From Ascidiimonas aurantiaca (lineage in GTDB: Bacteria; Bacteroidota; Bacteroidia; Flavobacteriales; Flavobacteriaceae), in the NCBI RefSeq assembly GCF_037646345.1, contig NZ_JBBEWR010000010.1:124001-188000 (forward strand): DNA of 64,000 bases, read 5' to 3'. A model generated the notes under the pieces. It did not search any database, was not told the origin of the DNA, and worked only from the letters and a program-made list of their open reading frames with translations. Shown here piece by piece: positions 9,045 to 17,427 of this stretch. The first letter of the stretch is position 1, and the number at the start of each line of letters is the position of its first letter. The position numbers and the translations under genes were made by a program.

Positions 9045-9088
9045 CGAAACTACGTAACCCAAAAGAGCACTCCTATGACTAAAATCAT
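9045..9088 (-). promoter_or_regulatory. Crp/Fnr-type box and -7 element, leftward
   Basis: ATGAC-TAAA-ATCAT at 9075-9088; after 22 bases on the minus strand comes TAGTTTCG (9045-9052). It serves the Usp gene starting at 9017. Confidence 0.78.
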
Positions 9089-9107
9089 ATACTTCGTTTC
9101 CTGCAAA

Positions 9108-9151
9108 CTGACAGAAATCATTTTAGCTACCCCAACCACATACTATTTTTG
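9108..9151 (+). promoter_or_regulatory. Crp/Fnr-type box and -7 element, rightward
   Basis: CTGAC-AGAA-ATCAT at 9108-9121, 22 bases, then TATTTTTG at 9144-9151. It serves the small helical protein gene at 9252. Its centre is 33 bases from that of the leftward box, so this intergenic region carries one box per direction. Confidence 0.8.
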
Positions 9152-9251
9152 GTATTGTACACCGCGTATTTTAACTTAATTATAAACAAGCAAATACATG
9201 GTTTGACAAGGAAAACCCTTAAAGACCCAATGTATTTTAAAACTCAAAAGC

Positions 9252-9707
9252 ATGGAAAATTATAGAATTCGTTCAAGAAGACCCGACCATAAGTATCAAG
9301 CTTCATGGGAAGAATTATATACATTAACCCGTCACTGGGAATCGAATATGGATTTCTACAAAGATGAACTTCGTTTTTTACAACGACTTATTAATAAATA
9401 CCTCCTGTGGATCTCTAAAGATAACAACCTTAATCTGGTACGTAAAACAGAGCAGAAACTTTCTTCTGTAAACAAGAGTTGTAGCGAGCTTCGGGAAAAA
9501 ATAGGTAAACACCTTACACGTATGGTGTATCTTATGGATAACCCGAACCGTGGTTTTGAAATACTGCTCAGGTCTGAACATGAATATCTGGAAGAGTCTA
9601 TGTCTAAACTCGCTAAAATGTTTAGAAACAGCCGTAAAGAAGTTTTTGCTGTTACCGAATATGTGATTGATAACGAGCAACTGGAAGGGGTTTTATCTAC
9701 ATCTTAA
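9252..9707 (+). CDS. Small helical regulon protein, paralogue A
   Basis: 151 residues, mostly predicted helix, no signal peptide. I do not recognise a named family. It aligns without gaps over about 70 residues with the products at 19639-20073 and 14349-14735. Shared positions (this protein's numbering) are W29, F35, D38-E39, F42, E79-L80 and H87; A and C also share the segment CSEL (77-80). The acidic pair, Glu and His could be a metal site in a four-helix bundle, but that is a guess. First gene of a two-gene unit with the ArsC-like protein, behind a regulon box. Confidence 0.8.
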   Translation: MENYRIRSRRPDHKYQASWEELYTLTRHWESNMDFYKDELRFLQRLINKYLLWISKDNNLNLVRKTEQKLSSVNKSCSELREKIGKHLTRMVYLMDNPNRGFEILLRSEHEYLEESMSKLAKMFRNSRKEVFAVTEYVIDNEQLEGVLSTS

Positions 9708-9735
9708 AATAATAATTTTTAAATAACCGAACACC

Positions 9736-10101
9736 ATGGGACAAATTGCCACCTCCGAAAGACAAATAACACTATACTACAGTTCTGATTCTAAAAGAGC
9801 CAAACAAACACTTGCATATGCCCATGCAGAAGGTATTGCACTACAGGCTATCGATATCTTAAAAACCCCTCTCACAGGAACCCAGATCGCTGAGATCGCA
9901 CAAAGACTGAATATGCCCATTGAAAACCTAGTTAATCAAAACCATCCTTCTTACTCTTCAAAGTTTAAGCCTCAGGAATTTTCAGATCATGACTGGATAA
10001 AAGTAATTCGTAACCACCCTAACATATTAAAACAACCTATCGCAATAAGAGGAGATGTTACTATTCTTATAGAAACACCTACAGACATTATAAAAATTTA
10101 G
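9736..10101 (+). CDS. ArsC/Spx-like thioredoxin-fold protein lacking the catalytic Cys
   Basis: 121 residues. The start ITLYYSSDSKRAKQTLAYA and the following LKTPLTGTQIAEIAQRLN resemble the arsenate reductase (ArsC/Spx) fold, where the first loop normally reads x-C-x-x-(C/S)-R. Here the Cys position is Ser/Asp and the whole protein has no cysteine, so thiol chemistry is excluded. A binding or regulatory role is more likely. It begins 28 bases after paralogue A and presumably shares its transcript. Confidence 0.72.
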   Translation: MGQIATSERQITLYYSSDSKRAKQTLAYAHAEGIALQAIDILKTPLTGTQIAEIAQRLNMPIENLVNQNHPSYSSKFKPQEFSDHDWIKVIRNHPNILKQPIAIRGDVTILIETPTDIIKI

Positions 10102-10122
10102 TAGTTCTGTAATCGGGAAAGG

Positions 10123-10166
10123 CAGGCAGGTGATACTATTAAATTATACTGCCTGTCTTTTTTTTT
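10123..10166 (+). terminator. Rho-independent terminator after the ArsC-like gene
   Basis: CAGGCAG (10123-10129) pairs with CTGCCTG (10149-10155), followed by a run of T to 10166. The hairpin overlaps the last codons of the convergent symporter gene. Confidence 0.6.
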
Positions 10167-11169
10167 CTGGTATTAACCAATATAAAAACCTGTAGAATAC
10201 CTTTATAAACGGAAGAAACATTAAAACACTGAGTATGCTGAACAAAACATGCCCATTGGCAATTTGCCGCTGTAGAGGTGCATTACCCGAAATAAAAGAT
10301 ACCATTTTTACCAGATAATCAAAAAACAACAGTCCTGCCAGGATAGGCACCAGATTGAATATAAGGTGAAAAACACCAGCTCTTACTGCATCACGTCTCC
10401 CTCCTATTACCGCCAACAACGTATCTGAACAGGTTCCCAGTTCTGCCCCCAACATAACCGAGAGCGCAGTACCCAACTGTATAAACCCCTGTTTTGACAA
10501 CACAATAATCATACCCATAGTGGCACTGGAAGATTGTATGATCAATGTAATAAGTCCTCCTGCCAGCGCACCTGTAACCGGGTTATTGATCTGTAAAAGC
10601 CTTTCTTCCAGAAAATCACTCCCTTTTAAAGGAGCTACTGAAATTTCTAACAGATGGAGCCCAAAGAACAACATGCCAAAATACAACAACAGCTTTCCGG
10701 CCTTTTTGTATTTTGCCGAGGCAAATACCCAAATAACGAAGCCTATCACCATAGGTATTACTGCATACTTACCAATACTGAGGGCTATTAACTGACTGGA
10801 GAACGTCGTACCAATATTGGCCCCCATAATAATGCCCATAGCCTGATGAAAATTCAAAGTACCTGCATTAATAAAAATAATCACGAGAATGATCACTGCC
10901 GAAGATGAATCCAGTACTATGGTAACCAAAGTACCAATACCAATTGCCATAAAAATATTGCCCGTGTATCTGGCTATCATTTTTTCTGCCTTCTTAGAGA
11001 ACATGCCTCTCAAGGTATCAGACAGGTTTTTAATGGCATATAGGAACAGTACCAACCCTCCCACCAGTAGTGGTAAAACCGAAGATGTAAGAGATGATCC
11101 CAAAATACCGTGTTTGAAAGTAGTTAATTCATAAAACCTACTTTGTCTTTTAAAGCAGGTAACTCCCAT
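10144..11169 (-). CDS. Na/Pi cotransporter family membrane protein
   Basis: Up to 341 residues with about nine hydrophobic segments. Two inverted-repeat signatures are visible: LDSSSAVIILVIIFINAG followed by GANIGTTF, and IIQSSSATMGMII followed by GAELGTCSD, as in the NptA/SLC34 Na-phosphate symporters. No PhoU tail. The start is uncertain: ATG at 11169 overlaps the previous gene by 46 bases, and a later TTG just before SSLTSSVLPLLVGG would give a more usual N-terminus. Last gene of the MlaEFD-type operon, so probably co-induced with it. Confidence 0.85.
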   Translation of the reverse strand: MGVTCFKRQSRFYELTTFKHGILGSSLTSSVLPLLVGGLVLFLYAIKNLSDTLRGMFSKKAEKMIARYTGNIFMAIGIGTLVTIVLDSSSAVIILVIIFINAGTLNFHQAMGIIMGANIGTTFSSQLIALSIGKYAVIPMVIGFVIWVFASAKYKKAGKLLLYFGMLFFGLHLLEISVAPLKGSDFLEERLLQINNPVTGALAGGLITLIIQSSSATMGMIIVLSKQGFIQLGTALSVMLGAELGTCSDTLLAVIGGRRDAVRAGVFHLIFNLVPILAGLLFFDYLVKMVSFISGNAPLQRQIANGHVLFSILSVLMFLPFIKVFYRFLYWLIPEKKRQAV

Positions 11170-11618
11170 TTGATCATTTCTTTAAGAAAACCATCTACTT
11201 TCTCTAAAATAAGATCTTCTGTAATGTCAACAGGTGTGTATATACCCATTTCAAGGCTCGATTGTCCCGAAGAATTATTTTTAAAATCAGGAAAAAGAAG
11301 AAATACCTCTATATCACCACTATAAGATTGTGAGAATACAAGGGCACCTCCCTTCATAAACTGATAAGATGGTATGAGATCTGCCTTTTCTGAAATGGCA
11401 GTAGGGAACGAATCAAACCCAATATTAACGGCTTCATTATTGTACAGCCAGCTAAGTTCCTGTACACGCCAGCCTATATCGTAACGGGCCGCTACAGCAC
11501 GAAGCGTCATTGAGATTTTATCTTTAACCGATGATCGCCAAAGTAGTTTTTTATCGACAACCGTTGCCAAAGACGCTTTGTATTCATCCACACGTTTGTT
11601 AAGATCCTCTATTTCCAT
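11124..11618 (-). CDS. Hypothetical protein within the Mla-type operon
   Basis: 164 residues, no signal peptide or membrane segment, family not recognised. It starts with a short helical stretch (MEIEDLNKRVDEYKASL) and continues as an alpha/beta domain with a hydrophobic-aromatic core (SQSYSGDIEVFLLFPDF). It lies 36 bases after MlaD and overlaps the symporter gene, so it is part of the same transcription unit. No cysteine or obvious catalytic motif was seen. Confidence 0.75.
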   Translation of the reverse strand: MEIEDLNKRVDEYKASLATVVDKKLLWRSSVKDKISMTLRAVAARYDIGWRVQELSWLYNNEAVNIGFDSFPTAISEKADLIPSYQFMKGGALVFSQSYSGDIEVFLLFPDFKNNSSGQSSLEMGIYTPVDITEDLILEKVDGFLKEMIKWELPALKDKVGFMN

Positions 11619-11654
11619 TCTTTGGTTTTTAGCGCTTTACGATACATAGCTTTA

Positions 11655-12635
11655 TTATTCTTTTTGTGATTTTTTTTGCTCTTTTTCAAGCTTTCTAAAA
11701 TATCTTCTGAAAAGGAAGTTTTCTCTCATTGCTTCCATATTTGTATTAAAACGAGCAGTACCTTCTTCTACATTCTTCATTGTATTTTGTAAACTCCTTA
11801 CAAAAAGTGTATCGGTAGTAAGAAAATGCAGGGCCCCTTCTCCCTTACTGAGCCGGTTGACCATATACTGCAAACTGTCTGACATATGGCTTATGGAAGC
11901 CCCTGATGTTTCCAGGTGATCTATTATAGTTTTTACTTTTTGCCCGTACAAAGAATCTTTTAGCAGTATGCCGGCAACACTCTGTTCAGAATTCATACCT
12001 TCAACAAATTTGTTGAGTTCGCGCAGGGTGGTCTGGGCATCACGACTTGCTACTTTAAGGTTCCTTATGGTTTTGTAAAGATCCTCGGCCATCACCGTGT
12101 CATTCAACAGTCTGCCCAAGGTACCTTTACCCTGAACAAGAGATCGGGTTACTTTAAGAAGGTCTGCCGTGAGTATTGCTGCATTCTCATTGGTAACATT
12201 TAGCGTACTCAACATATCTTCTGTACCTATACGGCTATAGCTGGTAATTTCATCCCCTTCATTTACTGGTGGGGACATGTATTTACCAGGTATAATGTTT
12301 ACGATCATATTACCTACCAGCCCGTCAGACCCTATGGTAGCAATAGCATCTTTCTTAATGTAAGGCTGCATTTTTTGTTCGATGGCCATATCTACACGTA
12401 TCACCGTATCCTGTTCCATATGAATGCCTTTTACAGTACCAACATGTATTCCTGAAAAACGTACATTGTTACCAGGCTGTAACCCGTTAACATTGCTAAA
12501 AACAGCACTAATGGTAAAGGTTTTATCAAAAATGTTCTGATTATTACCTATGAGGTAAGCGGCTACTACTAACAAAACCGTTCCGGTTACTACGAAAATG
12601 CCCAGTCTTATTTTCTCTGATGTTGTTCTGGTCAT
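11655..12635 (-). CDS. MlaD/MCE-domain lipid transport protein
   Basis: 326 residues. One N-terminal membrane anchor (about 10-30), then an MCE domain (about 38-117) with the typical VNGLQPGNNVRFSGIHVGTV and SDGLVGNMIVNI segments, then a long helical region to the C-terminus. MCE proteins form hexameric tunnels that carry phospholipids between the inner and outer membrane. Six bases separate it from the ATPase gene. Confidence 0.92.
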   Translation of the reverse strand: MTRTTSEKIRLGIFVVTGTVLLVVAAYLIGNNQNIFDKTFTISAVFSNVNGLQPGNNVRFSGIHVGTVKGIHMEQDTVIRVDMAIEQKMQPYIKKDAIATIGSDGLVGNMIVNIIPGKYMSPPVNEGDEITSYSRIGTEDMLSTLNVTNENAAILTADLLKVTRSLVQGKGTLGRLLNDTVMAEDLYKTIRNLKVASRDAQTTLRELNKFVEGMNSEQSVAGILLKDSLYGQKVKTIIDHLETSGASISHMSDSLQYMVNRLSKGEGALHFLTTDTLFVRSLQNTMKNVEEGTARFNTNMEAMRENFLFRRYFRKLEKEQKKSQKE

Positions 12636-12641
12636 AGTTAT

Positions 12642-13421
12642 TTATTTAAAAAAGGCTTTTACTTTGGGGTCTGTTGCCTTTGATAGTTCTTTAAAAGTTC
12701 CTTCTGCATAATTAGTTCCATCTACCAGGAGTATCATGCGATCTGATATTACTCTTGCACAATCTACATCATGGGTAATGATTATAGAGGATGTTTTATA
12801 CTTTTTCTGTATGCGTATCATTAGTTCTATGATCTCTTTCGAGGTTATAGGGTCCAGACCACTGGTGGGTTCATCATAAAGAATAATACCTGGTCTCATA
12901 ATAAGTGTTCTTGCCAGCGCCACTCTTCTTTTCATTCCTCCTGAAAGCTCAGAGGGCATAAGGTCTATAGCGTGTATGAGGCCAACATTTTCCAATGCTT
13001 CCTGCACCCGTTCGTTTACCGAAAGACCATCTGTCATTTTTTCTGCATGTCTTCTTAACGGGAATTCGAGATTTTCTCTTACCGTCATAGAATCGTAAAG
13101 GGCACTTCCCTGAAAAAGAAAGCCTATATGCGTTCTTAGTTTATCCAAAGCTTCTCTCGTAAGTTGGGTAATGTCATTTCCCATAACATGAATAGTACCG
13201 CTATCGGCCTGTAAAAGCCCTACCAGACACTTGATCATAACTGACTTTCCGGAACCTGATTTACCCATGATTACAAGGTTTTCGCCCTCATACAGCTCCA
13301 TACTAAACCCTCTAAGTACGTGATTGTCTCCAAAGCTTTTTTGAAGATTGCGTATTTGCATCACTATTTTAGGTGAAGTCCTGTCTGAACTCTCTGTATG
13401 TTTAGATGTTGCTGTTGTCAT
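12642..13421 (-). CDS. MlaF-type ABC ATPase
   Basis: 259 residues. Walker A GKSGSGKSV, signature LSGGMKRR (the M of SGGMxxR is typical for MlaF), Walker B ILYDEPTSGLDP and H-loop ITHD. The first 20 residues are an unstructured Ser/Thr-rich extension. Overlaps the permease gene by 4 bases (ATGA). Confidence 0.93.
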   Translation of the reverse strand: MTTATSKHTESSDRTSPKIVMQIRNLQKSFGDNHVLRGFSMELYEGENLVIMGKSGSGKSVMIKCLVGLLQADSGTIHVMGNDITQLTREALDKLRTHIGFLFQGSALYDSMTVRENLEFPLRRHAEKMTDGLSVNERVQEALENVGLIHAIDLMPSELSGGMKRRVALARTLIMRPGIILYDEPTSGLDPITSKEIIELMIRIQKKYKTSSIIITHDVDCARVISDRMILLVDGTNYAEGTFKELSKATDPKVKAFFK

Positions 13422-14200
13422 AATTCATAAAAAATATCTGATATGAATACCGCTACAAAATCCAGAATAAAAATAAGCATGGAGGCCATAACTACTGCTG
13501 TATTGGCCGCCATACCTACACCCTGGGTACCTTTTTTACAATAATACCCCTTGAAGCAACCAACAAGGCCAATAGCAAAACCAAAAAAAAATGTTTTTAC
13601 CGTTGCCGGTATCAGATCTCCGTATTCCAGGGCATTGAATACCTGGTTGAAATAGAGTGTAAAAGAAACATCGCCTTTATAGTGCTCAACCAGGAACGAC
13701 CCGTAAAGAGCCAAAACATCACCAAAAACCACCAGAAGAGGTATCATAAGAGTTGTTGCTACTATGCGGGTTACTACCAGGTATTTAAAAGGGTTAGTTC
13801 CTGAAACCTCCATAGCATCAATTTGCTCTGTAACACGCATTGATCCCAATTCGGCACCAATACCTGAAGCTATGCGTCCTGCGCAAATAAGCGCAATTAC
13901 CACCGGGCCAATTTCTCGTACAATTGAGATCCCTACCATAGATGGCATCCAGGATACGGCACCAAATTCCTGAAGTGTTGGACGCGTTTGTAAAGTAAGC
14001 ACCAAACCAATTATAAAACCGGTTACTCCTACCAGGGTCATAGAACGGTTGCCTACCTGATAACACTGTCGGAGTAACTCTTTAAACTCAAAAGGAGGCC
14101 GAAAAGCTTCTTTCAGGAAACGTCCGGCAAAAAATGCCAGTTCTCCAGTCTCTAATAAAAACTGTTTTACCCGAGCTGTTATTTTAAGTGTTGTTGCCAT
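13418..14200 (-). CDS. MlaE-type permease (YrbE family)
   Basis: 260 residues with five or six hydrophobic segments. The family core is present: FIIGLVLTLQ, REIGPVVIALICAGRIASGIGAELG, and SMRVTEQIDAMEV. First gene of a five-gene unit (permease, ATPase, MCE protein, hypothetical, Na/Pi symporter) with a regulon box 62-75 bases upstream. The system probably repairs outer-membrane lipid asymmetry under the inducing stress. Confidence 0.93.
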   Translation of the reverse strand: MATTLKITARVKQFLLETGELAFFAGRFLKEAFRPPFEFKELLRQCYQVGNRSMTLVGVTGFIIGLVLTLQTRPTLQEFGAVSWMPSMVGISIVREIGPVVIALICAGRIASGIGAELGSMRVTEQIDAMEVSGTNPFKYLVVTRIVATTLMIPLLVVFGDVLALYGSFLVEHYKGDVSFTLYFNQVFNALEYGDLIPATVKTFFFGFAIGLVGCFKGYYCKKGTQGVGMAANTAVVMASMLIFILDFVAVFISDIFYEL

Positions 14201-14231
14201 ACCTGAAAAGCCTGAAAAGGCATATCATGTT

Positions 14232-14275
14232 CAAATATAGAATAGTTACCACCTCATAAAAATGATTAAAGTCAT
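14232..14275 (-). promoter_or_regulatory. Crp/Fnr-type box and -7 element for the Mla-type operon
   Basis: ATGAT-TAAA-GTCAT at 14262-14275, 22 bases, then TATATTTG on the minus strand (14232-14239), a perfect TAnnTTTG. Confidence 0.82.
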
Positions 14276-14284
14276 GTAGCAGAA

Positions 14285-14328
14285 ATGACAATTATCATTT
14301 CTGCCTTAACACTTGCATACTAATTTTG
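14285..14328 (+). promoter_or_regulatory. Crp/Fnr-type box and -7 element, rightward
   Basis: ATGAC-AATT-ATCAT at 14285-14298, 22 bases, then TAATTTTG at 14321-14328. Centre 23 bases from the leftward Mla box. It drives the gene starting at 14349. Confidence 0.82.
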
Positions 14329-14348
14329 GTATTCTTAATTCTTTTTTA

Positions 14349-14735
14349 ATGAAAACCGAAGCCATTTTTAACGAAGACCTCCACTTCGAACACGAGCAAT
14401 GGAGAAGGGAACTTTTGTTCTGGGAAGATGAATTAAAGTTTTTCCAAAAAAGACTGGAAGAACTCATAAAGCGATGGACCGGTTCGGAGGTCTTATCTGA
14501 AATTGAGCAGTATCAGAACCATTTTTTTATTCATAGTACGAAAATAGACGAATTAAAAGAGGGCATCCACGGGCATGAAATGAACATGGCCGCTCACGAA
14601 CGAGCTCATGAAGTTGTTCTGAATCGCGAACATTTCAAACAGCATTTGGAACACCGTGAGAAAATGGATACTCAAAGAGATATGTACAATGACCTTAAAA
14701 AGCGTTTTTTTCGATTTTTATCAAAAAACATGTAA
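14349..14735 (+). CDS. Small helical regulon protein, paralogue B
   Basis: 128 residues from ATG 14349. An in-frame ATG at 14313 lies upstream of the predicted transcript start and is rejected. Predicted all-helical, His- and Glu-rich, no signal peptide. It shares W18, F24, D27-E28-L29, F31, E68-L69 and H76 with paralogue A at a constant offset of 11 residues. Further His residues (H83, H87, H95, H99, H102) follow. Function unknown. The LOG-family gene starts 39 bases downstream. Confidence 0.8.
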   Translation: MKTEAIFNEDLHFEHEQWRRELLFWEDELKFFQKRLEELIKRWTGSEVLSEIEQYQNHFFIHSTKIDELKEGIHGHEMNMAAHERAHEVVLNREHFKQHLEHREKMDTQRDMYNDLKKRFFRFLSKNM

Positions 14736-14774
14736 TTTGCCTTTTCTGGTTTAGCCAGGATATCATAATTTGCT

Positions 14775-15557
14775 ATGAAAAGAAAAAACCATTTGGGAAA
14801 CTCACACTATCTAAGCGAGGAAAAGTCTTTTTTAGAAGGCCCCAGAAATCGATTTAAAGAGCTTTGGTTTACTTTTAAAGTACAATATAGTTTCATAAAA
14901 GCCTTTAGAAAATTACACTTTATAGGCCCCTGTGTTACTGTGTTTGGCTCTGCGCGGTTTGAAAATGACAATCCGTATTACAAACAGGCCGAGGCTGTAG
15001 GCAAAACGCTAACAGAAATGGGGTTTACGGTAATGACCGGGGGTGGCCCCGGCATCATGGAGGCTGCCAATAAGGGAGCATACCTCAACGGCGGCTATTC
15101 TGTAGGGTGTAACATCATACTACCCCAGGAACAACACGCTAATCCTTTTTTGCACAAGTGGATCGATATTCCTTATTTCTTTGTACGCAAGTTTCTGTTA
15201 ATGAAGTACTCCTATGCTTTTGTAGTGATGCCCGGAGGTATTGGTACTCTTGATGAATTATTTGAATCACTTACCCTAATTCAAACCAAAATCATTAATC
15301 ACTTTCCGGTTATACTCTTTGGTAAAGCATACCATAAAGAATTATATGAACACATCCAGCTAATGGCAGAAAATGAAAGTATCGCGCCCGAAGATATGGA
15401 TCTGCTGTTCATGACAGACTCTGTTGAGGAAATGAGAGAACACCTGCATGAGCATGCTGTAAGAAAATTTGGGTTGGTGAAAAAACCTATAAAGACACGC
15501 TGGTGGCTTGGAGAATTCAAGAATAATATACCGGTAAGTACCAACCTCAATAAATAA
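14775..15557 (+). CDS. LOG-family Rossmann protein (TIGR00730-like)
   Basis: 260 residues. The two family motifs are clear: GGGPGIMEAANKGA and PGGIGTLDELFE. LOG proteins hydrolyse nucleoside 5'-monophosphates of cytokinin type to base and ribose phosphate; many were once called lysine decarboxylases. An extra N-terminal 45 residues precede the Rossmann core. In bacteria the physiological substrate is usually unknown. Cotranscribed with paralogue B. Confidence 0.88.
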   Translation: MKRKNHLGNSHYLSEEKSFLEGPRNRFKELWFTFKVQYSFIKAFRKLHFIGPCVTVFGSARFENDNPYYKQAEAVGKTLTEMGFTVMTGGGPGIMEAANKGAYLNGGYSVGCNIILPQEQHANPFLHKWIDIPYFFVRKFLLMKYSYAFVVMPGGIGTLDELFESLTLIQTKIINHFPVILFGKAYHKELYEHIQLMAENESIAPEDMDLLFMTDSVEEMREHLHEHAVRKFGLVKKPIKTRWWLGEFKNNIPVSTNLNK

Positions 15558-15623
15558 AATTATTTTAAACCGGAAGAAGGGAGGGGTAAGTAAATCAGGC
15601 GCCTTATGAAATGCTTTTCACAA

Positions 15624-16613
15624 TCAAAAGATAACATCTTCTATATCTTTTCTTTTTGAAAATGACACCCGGTCTGCATATCCTATTCTAAGTAAAATAT
15701 TAGGGTATTCTTTATCAATAGGCAAAACATCCCGCATTTCTTCTACCAACCTGTCAACCTCACAAGGCAAATTAATATAGGCATGGGCCATTCCCATCTT
15801 GGTAGAGAGCAGTAAAAAACGTTCAAGGGTAACTCCGAGCAATATCCATGCCTTCTCATTCTGCTCTTGTGTGCTAAACAAAATAATGTGTGATGAAGAA
15901 TTTATTTTTTCCATGTCGGCCACCGTTTGCCTGTGTGCATTTATAAAGCCTTTGGCCAGGGATTTACCCATAAACTCGGGCATAGGAGGTGTACCCATAG
16001 CTTTGTATGAGAGGCCGTCTTTAGACTCAGAGGTGTCTTTAGGGTTAAAGCGCATCCAGTCTAACAATTCTTTTTTATACTCAGGGTCCTGCATTCGTAT
16101 GGAATTGGCCCTTGCGAGAAAATCTGTGATCATTTCAAAATGCTCATTACTCCTTCTAAACGCATGAATACCTGTGTTCCCTTCCCTGCGTATAGATAAA
16201 AGTGTTTTTATATTTTCGGGTGCAATGTGTACCTTATCATATACACTGCGATTGGTTTGGCGCAGTTCTATACTGCTAAACAGTTCGTGTATGCTAACAC
16301 TGCCCGAAGAGGTTAATGCTACTTTTATAATAAATGTATTATTATATGTCTGTACAATACGATAGGCTACCTCATAATTAAACTCATGTGCTGCAATAAC
16401 AAGATTTTCAAGAGCACATCCCAGGCTTATGTACAGTTCCCGGTTAAGAGGATCGGTAGCCGGAAGTGCGCGATCCAGGTCTGGATGTATTTCGATCCCT
16501 TCTTCTGTAACCTTAAATTTCCAGGGTTGTGTGTTGTGTCCTGAAGGAGCTTTAACTGCAAAGTATATTAAATGTTTCAACTCGTTTATTCTTGAGCTTT
16601 TCTCTTTTTCCAT
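15624..16613 (-). CDS. Acg-like nitroreductase family protein
   Basis: 329 residues. The start region KAPSGHNTQPWKFKV and the segment DRALPATDPLNRELYISLGCALENL match the Acg type (Rv2032/Rv3131) of the flavin-binding nitroreductase family, which is longer than ordinary nitroreductases and has a two-domain intramolecular pseudo-dimer. Acg proteins may store or sequester FMN rather than reduce nitro compounds. Last gene of a four-gene leftward unit with patatin, DUF4136 and a D-2-hydroxyacid dehydrogenase. Confidence 0.85.
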   Translation of the reverse strand: MEKEKSSRINELKHLIYFAVKAPSGHNTQPWKFKVTEEGIEIHPDLDRALPATDPLNRELYISLGCALENLVIAAHEFNYEVAYRIVQTYNNTFIIKVALTSSGSVSIHELFSSIELRQTNRSVYDKVHIAPENIKTLLSIRREGNTGIHAFRRSNEHFEMITDFLARANSIRMQDPEYKKELLDWMRFNPKDTSESKDGLSYKAMGTPPMPEFMGKSLAKGFINAHRQTVADMEKINSSSHIILFSTQEQNEKAWILLGVTLERFLLLSTKMGMAHAYINLPCEVDRLVEEMRDVLPIDKEYPNILLRIGYADRVSFSKRKDIEDVIF

Positions 16614-16629
16614 ACAAAATTCTTTTAAC

Positions 16630-17409
16630 TTACGTTATCCTTTCCACTGGTTTGCTTTTAAGTGTTTCACAGGTAGCACGATAGCCTATGTCAAATATCA
16701 GGTCTATATGGGTATTGTTAAAAACACTGTATTTACCCAGTTCAGGCGGATTGATAACCACATCGCACATGGCAAACTTTTGTTTCGAGTCATGAAACAT
16801 TCTTAAATGATATGCTCTTTCAAGAATATTATAAAAGTTATTGAGCCTTCGCGAGCTCATATTTTTCAAAGGGCTTACATCTACACCGTAAATAATATCA
16901 CAGTTGTTTTGTAAAGGAGCTACAGGAAAGTTATCTAATATGCCTCCGTCGGCATAAAGCACCCCATCCATGGTTACCGGTGAGAATACTCCGGGAAACG
17001 AAGCAGAAGCCAGCAGGGCAGGTATCAACTCCCCTTTTTTAAAAATAGTGATTTCTCCGGCCGATAGATTCGTAGTTGTAACAAACAACTTCTTTTGCAG
17101 CGCTTCAAATTTATTATGCGGAAAATATCCTTTCAGAAAATCATAAAAACTATCAGTATCAACAAAACCGGGTTTTCGACGGGAAAATCTTGATAAAGTG
17201 AAAATCTTGACTTTGCGAAAAAACTCCAGCATTTCCTGATAACTATTCCCATTTGCATAGAGTGCCCCTACTAATGCTCCGGCACTGGTACCTGAGATCA
17301 CTTCAGGAAAAACACCATGCTCTTCCAGAGCTTTAATGACCCCTATGTGTGCGACACCTCTGTACCCGCCGCCAGATAGTACCAGTCCTGTAGTAGTCTT
17401 TAAGCTCAT
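16630..17409 (-). CDS. Patatin-like phospholipase
   Basis: 259 residues. Oxyanion motif GGGYRGVAHIG (near residue 12), nucleophile elbow GTSAG (near 40), and the catalytic DGG of ADGGILDNFP (near 152) are intact, so it should be an active Ser-Asp lipid acyl hydrolase. No signal peptide, therefore cytoplasmic or membrane-peripheral. It lies 16 bases before the nitroreductase gene. A link with the Mla-type lipid transporter of the same regulon is plausible. Confidence 0.92.
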   Translation of the reverse strand: MSLKTTTGLVLSGGGYRGVAHIGVIKALEEHGVFPEVISGTSAGALVGALYANGNSYQEMLEFFRKVKIFTLSRFSRRKPGFVDTDSFYDFLKGYFPHNKFEALQKKLFVTTTNLSAGEITIFKKGELIPALLASASFPGVFSPVTMDGVLYADGGILDNFPVAPLQNNCDIIYGVDVSPLKNMSSRRLNNFYNILERAYHLRMFHDSKQKFAMCDVVINPPELGKYSVFNNTHIDLIFDIGYRATCETLKSKPVERIT

Positions 17410-17427
17410 TACCTCATAGTTTTCAGG

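Noticed and set aside
9018..9062. Upstream ATG extension of the Usp gene
   Set aside because: The predicted -7 element at 9045-9052 lies inside it and the family N-terminus starts at 9017.
14313..14348. Upstream ATG for paralogue B
   Set aside because: It precedes the predicted transcript start set by the box and TAATTTTG; the 12 extra residues show no conservation with A or C.
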